Notes: generated from the letters alone by a model not told the origin. A stretch of DNA of 45,285 bases from Merismopedia glauca CCAP 1448/3 (GCF_003003775.1 NZ_PVWJ01000029.1:1-45285), one strand, 5' to 3'; counted from the stretch's first letter, positions 1 through 7,900 are shown. Program-made: numbers and translations.

Positions 1-69
1 AGTTATCAAAAATTCACCTCTTTTAGCCTGACATACTTCGTACTCATTTTTGTAATTAATTCTGTCTGG

Positions 70-1281
70 CTACTTAACTAATGCTCTTCCTGGTTGTAAT
101 AGACCAGCAGGATCAAACCATTGTGGTTGCTGAGGGGTTTGATCTTGACCAAATACAGCCGCACTCGGACTAGGTCTTCGACTTCTACTACCGTTAGGAT
201 TCGCCGTTGGACGGATTGGTAGTCCACCATCAACCCAAGCTGGACGACGATTCCGACGGAGCATTTTACTCACCATAGCTTTGTAAGTTGATGCTTGTCT
301 TCCTCCCAGTCGTTCCCTGGCAGATTCAGGTGGTTGCCAAGGCTCTTGGTTGCTAGTGACCCATTGGAAAAAGTCCCTTAGTGTCCAAATTACTGGATCG
401 TTACCATTCTGATCTGCGTGTTGCTCGTCGTCAAATTCTTCTAATAAAGTCTCAAATTCTTCACGAGAGTTAGTTTCATTAGGAGGATAGTACATTACTG
501 CTGCTAAAACTGCTGGATCGAATTCTGAAGCTGGAATAGCAATAGGAGTACCTTGAAAAGCCGTTGATTCATCACCCAAGTAGTAATAATCAGCATTAAC
601 TCCTTCAATCCAGGTTGTGTCTTGGTTTGTTTGACCATTCCCATTCAAAATGTCTATTGCATCCTGATTGGGTCTATCAATATGCTGATAATCAGGTTTA
701 TGATCGTAAACGATAGCCGCAAAATCCATTTGTAATGCGGCGCGGATGTAATTTGCACAAGAATTAGTTTTTCCGCTCCCGGTTGCACCTGCAATTAAGC
801 TTTGATAAAAAAGGGTTTGTGGCTTGATATAGATGCCAATATTTGAATCGATAATCTGTCCAATTCGATAGCGTTCATCCGCAGGGGGCAATTTTAAGTA
901 TCTGATGATCTCATTTTCTGTAGCCTGTCTCGCAATAGAGCCAATTTGAGGTCGGCGACGAACACTACTTGGTGGATCTTGGGTAATGTCTTTAATCAAG
1001 TTTACCTGATAAAAATAAACCTCTCGAACTACAACTTCACGAGCGTAGTTATTTTGCTCTAGCTGTTCAAAAGCATTTATTGTCGCGTTATCTTGTGGAC
1101 CAAGTGCCGAACGATTCAAGTTTGCTTGTGGACCAACTACTTGTCCAAAATAGTTCCTGTGGCTTGCGCCATCTTCAACGATTACAAAATCGTTGGCTGA
1201 TAATTCTGGTTCGTTAAAAGTGTAACCACAGATTAAACTTAAGTCGGAATTGATTGTGTCAGGAACTTGAATGAGTGTCAT
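70..1281 (-). CDS. HerA-like ATPase (DUF87 type), C-terminally truncated
   Basis: This is the N-terminal and first ATPase part of a HerA/FtsK-like DNA translocase. HerA hexamers pump DNA and work with the nuclease NurA in DNA-end processing; bacterial HerA partners also act in phage defence. A HAS-barrel-like N-terminus (about residues 10-110) precedes a Walker A motif GATGSGKT at 165-172 and a VYDHKPDY segment typical of the strand after it. The Walker B region and arginine finger, expected 200 or more residues after Walker A, are missing: the protein stops at 403 aa after PGRALVK, where relatives run on into a PGRVxVIDLS-like strand. The frame stays open past the TAG (72-70) to the window edge, but that sequence does not look like HerA. 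The ATG overlaps the nurA stop by 4 nt, so translation is probably coupled. The family is clear; activity is doubtful. Confidence 0.75.
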   Translation of the reverse strand: MTLIQVPDTINSDLSLICGYTFNEPELSANDFVIVEDGASHRNYFGQVVGPQANLNRSALGPQDNATINAFEQLEQNNYAREVVVREVYFYQVNLIKDITQDPPSSVRRRPQIGSIARQATENEIIRYLKLPPADERYRIGQIIDSNIGIYIKPQTLFYQSLIAGATGSGKTNSCANYIRAALQMDFAAIVYDHKPDYQHIDRPNQDAIDILNGNGQTNQDTTWIEGVNADYYYLGDESTAFQGTPIAIPASEFDPAVLAAVMYYPPNETNSREEFETLLEEFDDEQHADQNGNDPVIWTLRDFFQWVTSNQEPWQPPESARERLGGRQASTYKAMVSKMLRRNRRPAWVDGGLPIRPTANPNGSRSRRPSPSAAVFGQDQTPQQPQWFDPAGLLQPGRALVK

Positions 1282-2369
1282 CGGTAGTTACCTTCATTTG
1301 TAATATCTACTCCCATACGATAGTTATTGCGCTGGATTTCGCTAATAAAGGAGTGTTTAATTGCCTGGGAGTTGTTACTTCCTCTGAGATGCCAATCAAC
1401 CGTTTCGAGCAAAAGCGGGATTTCGTGGTTAATTGTTGGACTAGCATCTTGCCGCAAGAAGCTGACTGCATATGATAAATCAGCTAGAGCGCATTCAAAG
1501 GCAAATGCTTTCTCCGCAGGACGATAAACAACCCGAACATACTGCCCAGATAAAGAGCCAATCCAATTATTAATACTTCTGTTATCTCCAAAGCGTCGTT
1601 GATATTGCTCTTGGATAGGACACAGGACAAATCCTTCTCCTCGCTCTAAACTCATGGCTGTCCACTTACTAATTGCCCATGAACTCCCCAAATCTTTGAT
1701 GACACCAATAAAACGCTTCCCTGTTTGCATCATCTCAGAATAAAGTTCTCGTCCCGAATGCTGAGTGATTAAGTTTTGAGTAAAAACAGGCCCATCTAAC
1801 AGCACGGTTTTTTGTTCGCAATTAATTGCTATCTCTCTCTCTTGATATTCCCGAAATGTAGTTGCCCAAGATCCCTTGGTCTGCCGAGCATTATCTAAGT
1901 CGTCGCATAAATTCCACAAGTTTTCATCATTTGCTGTAATTTCATCAGGTCTTGCATAGCGAGTGTTTGTAGTAGTCAAAACAACCTCTGGGGCATAGCG
2001 ATTCTGACTTGTAATACATCCAACTCCAACGGTATAAAAGGAAGTATTCATTAAGTCAGTAACAGGTAAAACATCTGTAGAGTCAATTGCTGCAATTCCT
2101 CCAAGACTTAAATCTGCTCTTACTTCTTCATCGCAATCATTACCGTATGTCTGGAAGTCAAATAAAAACTGAGTTGGACTCTTAGCATCTTCCATGAATT
2201 GGCGTATCCGACGCTGCACAGCTTCATCTGATTGGTGAAGATTCTGGGCAATTGTTTGGTCAGCAGAAAAATCAATGAAGAAGGTTTCTGATACTGGACG
2301 TTGATTTGCCAGAGCAGAGTCGAAGATACCCTCATCAGGCTGCGTATTTCTCTTTTCATCAAGCATCAT
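1278..2369 (-). CDS. nurA: NurA-family DNA end-processing nuclease
   Basis: This is a 363-aa NurA-domain protein. NurA is a Mn-dependent 5'-3' exonuclease/endonuclease that docks on a HerA hexamer and resects DNA ends. The sequence shows the NurA signatures in order: AIDSTDVLP near residue 94 (metal-binding Asp96), VLLDGPV near 189-195 (second acidic site, Asp192), FIGVIKDLGSS near 220-230 with a conserved Lys, and a C-terminal PLLLETVDWHLR helix. The stop overlaps the downstream herA-like ATG (ATGA), the usual arrangement of the pair. It is full length, with two ATGs at the start. It could be housekeeping repair or part of a defence cassette; the truncated partner leaves its present role open. 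Confidence 0.82.
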   Translation of the reverse strand: MMLDEKRNTQPDEGIFDSALANQRPVSETFFIDFSADQTIAQNLHQSDEAVQRRIRQFMEDAKSPTQFLFDFQTYGNDCDEEVRADLSLGGIAAIDSTDVLPVTDLMNTSFYTVGVGCITSQNRYAPEVVLTTTNTRYARPDEITANDENLWNLCDDLDNARQTKGSWATTFREYQEREIAINCEQKTVLLDGPVFTQNLITQHSGRELYSEMMQTGKRFIGVIKDLGSSWAISKWTAMSLERGEGFVLCPIQEQYQRRFGDNRSINNWIGSLSGQYVRVVYRPAEKAFAFECALADLSYAVSFLRQDASPTINHEIPLLLETVDWHLRGSNNSQAIKHSFISEIQRNNYRMGVDITNEGNYR

Positions 2370-2476
2370 TTACTACAAAAAATAAATTTTCTAATGATAC
2401 TTTAACGCCTAAATTTAACATAATTTAGTCATAAATAGTTAAACAATAGTATTTTTTCGCGGTCAAAATTACTTTT

Positions 2477-2527
2477 GATCGATACATTTATCTCTCACAG
2501 ATGATAAATGCGGTTTATGTATCAATC
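2477..2527 (-). terminator. Long imperfect hairpin downstream of tRNA-Pro / upstream of nurA
   Basis: Outer arms 2477-2487 and 2517-2527 match as an inverted repeat with one mismatch. Inside them CATTTATC (2485-2492) and GATAAATG (2503-2510) form a perfect 8-bp stem around a 10-nt loop. It begins 15 nt past the tRNA 3' end on the minus strand, so it could end the tRNA transcript. There is no clean T-run, and it also lies in the nurA promoter region, so an operator role is possible. Confidence 0.35.
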
Positions 2528-2541
2528 TTTATATTGGTCAA

Positions 2542-2615
2542 TCGGGATGACAGGATTTGAACCTGCGACCCCCTCGTCCCGAACGAGGTGCGCTACCAAG
2601 CTGCGCTACATCCCG
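2542..2615 (-). tRNA. tRNA-Pro (anticodon CGG)
   Basis: This is a complete 74-nt cloverleaf on the minus strand. The acceptor stem is CGGGATG/CATCCCG with discriminator A, the D-arm GCGC/GCGC, and the anticodon stem CCTCG/CGAGG closes the loop TTCGGGA, giving anticodon CGG. The T-arm carries GTTCAAAT. No CCA is encoded. Closely related sequence is typical of bacterial tRNA-Pro. A tRNA next to accessory genes (NurA-HerA, RT) is a common integration site, but I saw no repeated tRNA 3' end marking an att site in this window. Confidence 0.95.
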
Positions 2616-2782
2616 AAGCTATGAGGAATTATATTATTAGTTCTATACCAATTCAACCCTTTCGCCTCTTTGTCAGCTTTCGATGGTTTGACTGAGAGTT
2701 CAAATTGAATCTTAGTCATAATCTGGGGATAAATCTCCTCTAGGGCTTGAGTAAGTTTCGCAGGATGATAGTCGTTATCTAT
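2606..2782 (-). pseudogene. Startless coding relic running from a MITE edge into tRNA-Pro
   Basis: On the minus strand one frame stays open for 58 codons, from the inner edge of the MITE-like element at 2783 to a TAG inside the first bases of tRNA-Pro. The translation has coding character (for example LTQALEEIYPQIMTKIQFEL, then KADKEAKGLNWYRTNN) but has no start codon or ribosome binding site, and the frame has no recognisable continuation beyond the element. I do not recognise the family. It is best read as the 3' tail of a gene whose 5' part was deleted or displaced. Confidence 0.4.
2690..2717 (+). other. Stem-loop in the leader of the reverse transcriptase region
   Basis: GACTGAGA pairs with TCTTAGTC (one G-U), extended inward by TTC/GAA around a short AT loop with one bulged G. 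It lies about 310 nt upstream of the reverse transcriptase start, where retrons usually encode their msr-msd RNA. It also lies inside the minus-strand coding relic, so it may be accidental. Confidence 0.25.
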
Positions 2783-2892
2783 AGATCTCTTGCAAAAGTA
2801 TTTGAGAAATCGCTCCCTTCCTACTTCTTCCCTCTTCCTTCTTCCTTCTTCCTTAACTCAACTAACAATTCTAGTATTTATGCAAGAGGTCT
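2783..2892. mobile_element. MITE-like element with about 22-bp terminal inverted repeats
   Basis: The ends read AGATCTCTTGCAAAAGTATT (from 2783) and, reverse-complemented, AGACCTCTTGCATAAATACT (from 2892), matching at most positions over about 22 bp. The 110-bp interior is non-coding and holds a pyrimidine heptamer repeat (CTTCCTT-like, about 2824-2855). TAT flanks both ends (2780-2782 and 2893-2895), a possible target duplication. The AGACCTCTTGCA motif resembles interspersed elements I associate with cyanobacterial genomes, but this was not searched. Confidence 0.6.
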
Positions 2893-2951
2893 TATCAAGA
2901 TGGTGCCATATTTGACTTATGATTCACCTCTTTGTCAAAAACCTATCCCTG

Positions 2952-2991
2952 TCAGGCTAAACCCGTCCCTACAAATCCTAAATTTGCCTGA
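2952..2991 (+). other. Hairpin just upstream of the reverse transcriptase
   Basis: TCAGGCTAAA (2952-2961) and TTTGCCTGA (2983-2991) form a stem with one bulged T around a 21-nt loop, ending 36 nt before the RT start codon. Together with the 2690-2717 stem-loop and an 11-bp direct repeat CCTCTTTGTCA (2665-2675, 2927-2937), it marks this leader as a candidate retron RNA locus. No convincing a1/a2 pair was found. Confidence 0.3.
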
Positions 2992-3027
2992 TAATATAGA
3001 TCGCCGTTCCCATTTGGCTCACTCCTT

Positions 3028-4431
3028 ATGACTGAACAACCAAGAACTCGCCAAGAACTCTACGATCGCATTCGTCAAACTGGTAAAGAAGAGTTTATCT
3101 TACAAGAGATGATCCGTTATGGATTTTGGCCAGCGCAAGGAGAAATACCCCAAGATCCAGCCGATGAAATTCGGCGCTTAGGAGAGTTAAATAGAGAATT
3201 ACAGCAGCTACACCAGCAAAACCGCCAGCTACATAATGAAGCCGCACTACGCAAGCAACTGCTAAAAGAACGGTTAGCTGAGTCGAAGCGCAAACAGCAA
3301 GAAACTAAAGAACGCCGAGAAAGAGAACGAAAAGAACGCGCTGAGGCTTGGAAGGCGAGAAAAGAGCAAGATATTCTGTTTTTAGGTCAAGGTGTATCGG
3401 GAGGACTCGATCGCAGAGAACCTAATTTAGAGAGGCTGCAAAACCAAAAATTACCTGTTTTTACCACCCCTGAATCCCTAGCTTCAGCAATGGGAGTTAC
3501 TATTGGTCAATTACGCTTTTTAGCATTTCACCGTCAAGTAGCTAAAACCTGCCACTACATTCGATTTTATATTTCTAAGAAAACTGGAGGGCAAAGGTTA
3601 ATCAGCGCCCCTATGCCCCGTTTAAAGCAGTTACAGCACTGGATTTTGCGGTACATCCTCAATCCGATTGCAGTTAATGATGCCGCCCACGGATTTCGCC
3701 AAGGTCATTCGATTTTAACTAATGCTACACCCCATGTTGGGGCTGATGTGGTGGTTAATTTTGATTTAAAAGACTTTTTTCCTTCAATTAGCTATAAACG
3801 AGTCAAAGGCTTATTTCAAGCCTTGGGATACGGGGAAGCGATCGCAACCATTTTAGGTTTATTGTGTACCTATCCCGATGTAGAAGAAGTAGAACTAGAT
3901 GGTTCAACTTACTACGTGGCGACTGGAGACAGACACCTACCCCAAGGTTCCCCAGCTAGTCCAGCAATTAGCAATATTTTGTGTCGTCGTTTAGATAGGC
4001 GTTTGCTGCAAATGGCGCAAGAATTAGGCTTTACTTACACTCGCTATGCAGACGATCTAACTTTTTCGGCAAGTGGAGACAACTTACGCAATATATGTAA
4101 CCTTTTAAAACGGACAGAGGCGATCGCACTTCACGAAGGGTTTGCTCTCAATCCTAGCAAAACCAGAATCATGCGGAAAAACTCTCAGCAGGAAGTCACG
4201 GGAATTGTCGTCAATCAATTTCCCAATATCTCCAAATCTACTTTGAAACGCTTCCGCGCTACTTTGTTTCAAATCGAGAGAGATGGAATCGCTGGGAAAA
4301 AATGGGGCAATTCCACCGATACAATGGCTGCTATCCAAGGATTTGCCCATTTTGTAGCTATGGTCAATCCTGAAGTGGGCACTAAATTTGTGGAACAAGT
4401 TAAGCAGATTCAAGCACAAAATAGAAATTAG
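3028..4431 (+). CDS. Retron-type reverse transcriptase with charged coiled-coil N-terminal extension
   Basis: This is a 467-aa RNA-directed DNA polymerase. The RT domain (about 165-430) shows the RT motifs in order: basic RLISAP-like block near 190, HGF at 221, FDLKDFFPS at 245-253, QGSPASP at 306-312, the catalytic YADD at 340-343, NPSKTRIM near 375 and VTG at 390-392. The last is a hallmark of retron RTs rather than group II intron RTs, and no maturase or HNH domain follows. Residues 45-115 are an unusual E/K/R/Q-rich predicted coiled coil, and the first 45 residues resemble no domain I know. Retrons make msDNA from an upstream RNA and usually act in phage defence with an effector; no effector is evident here. 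The start ATG has no strong SD. An unknown-group (UG/Abi-like) RT is an alternative, but the VTG motif argues for a retron. Confidence 0.8.
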   Translation: MTEQPRTRQELYDRIRQTGKEEFILQEMIRYGFWPAQGEIPQDPADEIRRLGELNRELQQLHQQNRQLHNEAALRKQLLKERLAESKRKQQETKERRERERKERAEAWKARKEQDILFLGQGVSGGLDRREPNLERLQNQKLPVFTTPESLASAMGVTIGQLRFLAFHRQVAKTCHYIRFYISKKTGGQRLISAPMPRLKQLQHWILRYILNPIAVNDAAHGFRQGHSILTNATPHVGADVVVNFDLKDFFPSISYKRVKGLFQALGYGEAIATILGLLCTYPDVEEVELDGSTYYVATGDRHLPQGSPASPAISNILCRRLDRRLLQMAQELGFTYTRYADDLTFSASGDNLRNICNLLKRTEAIALHEGFALNPSKTRIMRKNSQQEVTGIVVNQFPNISKSTLKRFRATLFQIERDGIAGKKWGNSTDTMAAIQGFAHFVAMVNPEVGTKFVEQVKQIQAQNRN

Positions 4432-4459
4432 GTGGAAAGTAATACCATTTCGCCAAAAT

Positions 4460-4603
4460 GACCAGAGACTTGGTAGAATTAACCAAAAATATCGAATAGC
4501 GATCGCCGCAGGATTTTAGGAAAATCTGGCACAACCAGTTGAACCAAACGAACTAATTAATATCCTGATTCGCCTCAAACTTGATATTCAACTGCAAGGT
4601 TAA
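4460..4603 (+). pseudogene. Relic of a response-regulator receiver domain C-terminus
   Basis: One frame reads RIAIAAGF, then a TAG, then ENLAQPVEPNELINILIRL before its natural stop five bases ahead of the next gene. This matches the end of receiver domains in cyanobacterial hybrid kinases (AIAAGFQxxLxKPVEPxEL), with a CAG-to-TAG nonsense change and the conserved Lys changed to Gln. Nothing of the N-terminal half, including the phosphorylated Asp, is found before it, because the RT gene ends just upstream. It is a decayed 3' end, not a functional gene. Confidence 0.6.
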
Positions 4604-4607
4604 TCAG

Positions 4608-5729
4608 ATGAAAAAACTCTTAATAGTTACTACGATTTCTGAAACTCTAACCTCTTTTTTACTGCCATTTGCTCATCATTTTAAAGATCGGGGATGGCGG
4701 GTTGATGCTATGTCTCAAGGGGTTTCTCAAAGTCCTGAATGTTTAGCAGCTTTTGACCAGGTTTGGGAAATCAAGTGGTCTCGCAATCCTCTCGATCCAC
4801 GCAATTTAATTATTGCTCCTTCAGTTATTCAACAAGTAGTTAAACAAGAAGAATATGACTTAGTTCACGTTCACACTCCGGTAGCCGCTTTTGTGACTAG
4901 ATACGCTCTGAGAAACTTCCGAAAAAGTGGTAAACTAAGGGTTATTTATACGGCTCATGGATTCCATTTTTATCCTGGTGGTAATCCCTTCAAAAATCAA
5001 ATATTTTTGACTTTAGAAAAAATTGCTGGTAATTGGACTGACGATCTAGTAGTCATTAATCGAACCGATGAATCAGCAGCTAAGCATTATCAAATAATTG
5101 CTCCTAATTCTCTCCACTATATGCCAGGGATTGGGGTAGATTTACAATATTACAGTCAAGATAGTATTTCATCTGAAGCAGTAGATCGAGTTTATCAAGA
5201 ATTAGCCATTACCTCAGAGAATCCTTTATTTTTAGTAATTGCTGAATTTATTCCTCGTAAACATCATCAAGATGTACTGCAAGCTTTAGCTAAATTAGGC
5301 AGATCCCACGTCCATTTAGCTTTAGCGGGAGATGGTTCGTTACTACCACAAATGCAGTCGTTAGCTGTAGAGTTAGGCATTAAAAATCAAGTCCATTTTC
5401 TAGGTTATCGTCAAGATATTCCCACTTTAATTAAGGCAGCAACCGCTACAATTCTAGTTTCAGAACAAGAGGGATTACCGCGCAGTATTATGGAATCTTT
5501 GGCAATTGGAACTCCAGTAATTGGGAGTGATATTAGAGGAATTAAAGATTTATTAAAAGAGGGTTGTGGAATCTTGGTAAAAGTTGGAGATGTAGAGGAT
5601 TTGACTAAGGCAATAGCACGAATTATAGATCGTCCCTCTGAAACTAAAGCAATGAGTGAAAAGGGAATTAATTGCATTAGTAAATATGATTTGCAGCAAA
5701 TTATTCACTTACATGAAAAACTCTATTAG
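4608..5729 (+). CDS. Family 4 glycosyltransferase, GT-B fold
   Basis: This cytoplasmic or membrane-associated GT4 enzyme transfers a sugar from a nucleotide donor during polysaccharide or glycolipid assembly. The N-terminal Rossmann half begins MKKLLIVTTISETLTSF and holds HVHTPVAAFVTRYALR and YTAHGFHF, typical of EPS/CapM-like enzymes. The C-terminal donor domain has IAEFIPRKHHQD, LALAGDG, the FLGYRQDIP segment and SEQEGLPRSIMESLAIGTPV with the EX7E-like acidic pair. I chose the ATG at 4608; a longer TTG frame from 4581 runs into the upstream relic and lacks family similarity. At 373 aa it is full length. The substrate cannot be told. A heptamer repeat follows the stop directly. Confidence 0.85.
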   Translation: MKKLLIVTTISETLTSFLLPFAHHFKDRGWRVDAMSQGVSQSPECLAAFDQVWEIKWSRNPLDPRNLIIAPSVIQQVVKQEEYDLVHVHTPVAAFVTRYALRNFRKSGKLRVIYTAHGFHFYPGGNPFKNQIFLTLEKIAGNWTDDLVVINRTDESAAKHYQIIAPNSLHYMPGIGVDLQYYSQDSISSEAVDRVYQELAITSENPLFLVIAEFIPRKHHQDVLQALAKLGRSHVHLALAGDGSLLPQMQSLAVELGIKNQVHFLGYRQDIPTLIKAATATILVSEQEGLPRSIMESLAIGTPVIGSDIRGIKDLLKEGCGILVKVGDVEDLTKAIARIIDRPSETKAMSEKGINCISKYDLQQIIHLHEKLY

Positions 5730-5805
5730 AAGTCAGAAGTCAGAAGTCAGCGATTCCCAATTCCCAATTCCCAATTCCCAATTCCCGATTCCCGATTCCC
5801 AACAA
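5730..5805. repeat. Two adjoining short tandem repeats
   Basis: About three copies of AGAAGTC (5730-5749) are followed by about six copies of ATTCCCA / ATTCCCG (5752-5801). Such heptameric repeats are common between cyanobacterial genes. The array fills most of the gap between two convergent genes; no separate terminator is visible. Confidence 0.8.
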
Positions 5806-5808
5806 TTG

Positions 5809-7020
5809 CTAATTAAAAAACTTTTCTACACACCGCACAAACATTTCTACTCCCATTCCCAAAGCAGTTTCATCAAAGTCAAATCTGGGGTGATGGTGGG
5901 GATATGCTAAGTTTTTGTCAGGATTAGCGGAACCTAAAAAGAAGTAGCAACCTGGAACTTGTTGGAGAAAGAAAGACATATCTTCCCCACCCATAGTTTG
6001 ACACTCTGGAACCACACCTACAGGGGTTTCTACCACCTCTACAGCGACAGAACGGATTAGTTCTGCAATTTCAGCATTGTTAATTACTGGGGGATATAAA
6101 TGCCAGTAGTCTAACTCATAAGTAGCCCCATGACTTTGGCAAATTCCAGCGATGATTTGCTCAACTCGCTGACGGAAATATTCTGCATACTTGGGGTTAA
6201 AATACCTGACTGTACCGCTCAGTTTAGCAGTATCAGCAATTATATTATTGGCGGTTCCAGCGTGTAGTTTTCCTACAGTCACTACGGCTGATTCTAAAGG
6301 ATCGATGTTACGGGCGACAATAGTTTGTAAAGCGCTGACGATTTGAGCGCTAACTACAATTGCATCAATAGTTTGCTGGGGAATTGCACCATGACCGCCT
6401 TTACCCAATATTTTACATTTAAAGCTTTCCACCGCAGCCATTAAAGTGCCGCTACGGACTCCCACTGTGCCTAAAGGGAGGTTGTTCCATAAATGTAGAC
6501 CTATAATAGCATCAACATCAGGATTCTGGAGAACTCCCTCTTCAATCATCGGTTTTGCACCACCTGGTCCTTCTTCAGCAGGTTGAAAGATAATCTTTAC
6601 GGTTCCTCCAAAGTCTTGCCTATGTTGCCAAAGATAGTATGCTGTACCTAGGGCGATCGCTGTATGTCCATCATGTCCGCAAGCGTGCATCACTCCCTCG
6701 TGTTGAGAGCGATAAATTACGTCGCTGAGTTCCTGAATGGGTAAAGCATCCATATCAGCTCGGATTGCTAACACTTTACCGATCTTTCCTGCCTTAGTCC
6801 CCACAATTTTGGCAACTATTCCAGTTTTGGCAATTCCGGTTTGATGAGGTATCCCCCAAGTTTGAAGTTGTTGCGAGACAAATTCAGCCGTAAGAACTTC
6901 CCGAAAACCTAATTCTGGTCTTTGATGCAAGCGCCGTCGCCAAGTTACGATTTGAGGTTGTAACTGTTGAATATCGGGGCGAATACGGGACACATCTACA
7001 GATAATGGAGTAGATAACAT
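5809..7020 (-). CDS. M20 family amidohydrolase (N-acyl-amino-acid / IAA-amino-acid hydrolase-like)
   Basis: This is a 403-aa metallopeptidase-family amidohydrolase that cleaves the amide bond of N-acyl amino acids (hippurate, IAA conjugates and similar). The binuclear-metal motifs are present: IRADMDALP near 96, MHACGHDGHTA near 112, PAEEGPGG near 147 with the general-base Glu, LHLWNN near 175 and GGEDMSFF near 343. The dimerisation lid domain lies between about 185 and 300. Length is normal and the start MLSTPLSVDVSRIRPDI fits family members. It ends against the repeat array and is convergent with the glycosyltransferase. The physiological substrate is not predictable. Confidence 0.88.
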   Translation of the reverse strand: MLSTPLSVDVSRIRPDIQQLQPQIVTWRRRLHQRPELGFREVLTAEFVSQQLQTWGIPHQTGIAKTGIVAKIVGTKAGKIGKVLAIRADMDALPIQELSDVIYRSQHEGVMHACGHDGHTAIALGTAYYLWQHRQDFGGTVKIIFQPAEEGPGGAKPMIEEGVLQNPDVDAIIGLHLWNNLPLGTVGVRSGTLMAAVESFKCKILGKGGHGAIPQQTIDAIVVSAQIVSALQTIVARNIDPLESAVVTVGKLHAGTANNIIADTAKLSGTVRYFNPKYAEYFRQRVEQIIAGICQSHGATYELDYWHLYPPVINNAEIAELIRSVAVEVVETPVGVVPECQTMGGEDMSFFLQQVPGCYFFLGSANPDKNLAYPHHHPRFDFDETALGMGVEMFVRCVEKFFN

Positions 7021-7146
7021 TTTCGGCGTGACGGTTAGGGGAATCTAATTTAACTGCTCAAAAATCAAGATAATTAGTTAGGGTAGGGTGTAGGGAGGAT
7101 AATTTGCAATTTTTTGGCACAGTTACGTTTATTTATGGCAACCTAC

Positions 7147-7857
7147 TTATTTAACCAACGTTAGGGTTTTGATGGGGTGAGGTAGCAATATTTCTATATC
7201 TAAATCTGAAGCAACTTCAGCTAATTTTACTAAATCTTGGGGATCGGACAAATAAGGCATTACTCCCAAAACGGGGATATTGGTCAAAGATGCGATTAAA
7301 TTGGCTGGTGCTAGATTAGATATATCTTCATTTGTGGTTGGACGAATGCAGTTGAGGACAATTCCTTTGAGGCTAACTCCATATTGACGGGCTAAGGCGA
7401 CATTCGCTACAGCTTGAGCGATCGCCCCTAGTTTGACTGGAACTACCAAAACCGTTGGTAAAGCCCAATCTCTAGCCAGATCTGCAACGGTGAGTTCCCA
7501 AGTGACGGGAGTTCCCAATCCTCCGATGCCTTCTACCAAAACATAGTCTTTTTGTGCGGATAAACTTATTGAAGATTGCCAAACCTTACCTAAGTCTACC
7601 TCTTGACCTAAATTAGCCGCAGCTAAAGGTGGGGCGATCGGATCGGGGAAATGTAGGGGATTAATAGATTCTGGAGATTGATTGAGACTGAATAACTGGG
7701 TATAGAGTTCGCGATCGCCAATTCCTGATTGAATTAGTTTCATCACCCCCAAAGTATCTAAGGAACGGTAAGCTTGCCAATAAGCTGCTAGAGAAGTTGT
7801 TAAAACAGTCTTACCAACTTCTGTATCCGTTCCCGCAATCAACATTATATTCATCAA
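7147..7857 (-). CDS. bioD: ATP-dependent dethiobiotin synthetase
   Basis: BioD closes the ureido ring of dethiobiotin from DAPA, CO2 and ATP, the penultimate step of biotin synthesis, in the cytosol. The P-loop GTDTEVGKT at 9-17 is the family signature. LMKLIQSG-type substrate contacts follow near 38-45, then EGIGGLGTPV (about 108-117) and the VLNCIRP segment. At 236 aa the length is typical. The two leading Mets leave the exact start open by three codons. No other biotin gene is nearby. It lies 39 nt downstream of the truncated sugar-transferase gene on the same strand, separated by a short repeat. Confidence 0.9.
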   Translation of the reverse strand: MMNIMLIAGTDTEVGKTVLTTSLAAYWQAYRSLDTLGVMKLIQSGIGDRELYTQLFSLNQSPESINPLHFPDPIAPPLAAANLGQEVDLGKVWQSSISLSAQKDYVLVEGIGGLGTPVTWELTVADLARDWALPTVLVVPVKLGAIAQAVANVALARQYGVSLKGIVLNCIRPTTNEDISNLAPANLIASLTNIPVLGVMPYLSDPQDLVKLAEVASDLDIEILLPHPIKTLTLVK

Positions 7858-7861
7858 TTCT

Positions 7862-7900
7862 TCTTCCCCATACCCAATGCCCCATGCCCAATGCCCTAAT
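7862..7900. repeat. CCCAATG-type short tandem repeat between bioD and the sugar transferase
   Basis: Degenerate seven-to-eight base units (CCCATAC, CCAATGCC, CCATGCC, CAATGCCC) fill the gap and touch the 3' end of the sugar transferase gene, whose last codons lie at its border. Confidence 0.6.

Noticed and set aside
2783-2892. The long stem read as the retron msd hairpin
   Set aside because: The ends resemble a dispersed cyanobacterial inverted-repeat element and have a possible target duplication. An msd stem should connect to an msr and an a1/a2 pair, which I could not find.
2747-3031. 94-aa plus-strand ORF ahead of the reverse transcriptase
   Set aside because: It is read through a MITE-like element and a CTTCCTT repeat, has low-complexity composition and no ribosome binding site.
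5730-5805. CRISPR array
   Set aside because: The units are 7 bp and contiguous with no spacers; this is a short tandem repeat. No CRISPR array was seen anywhere in the window.
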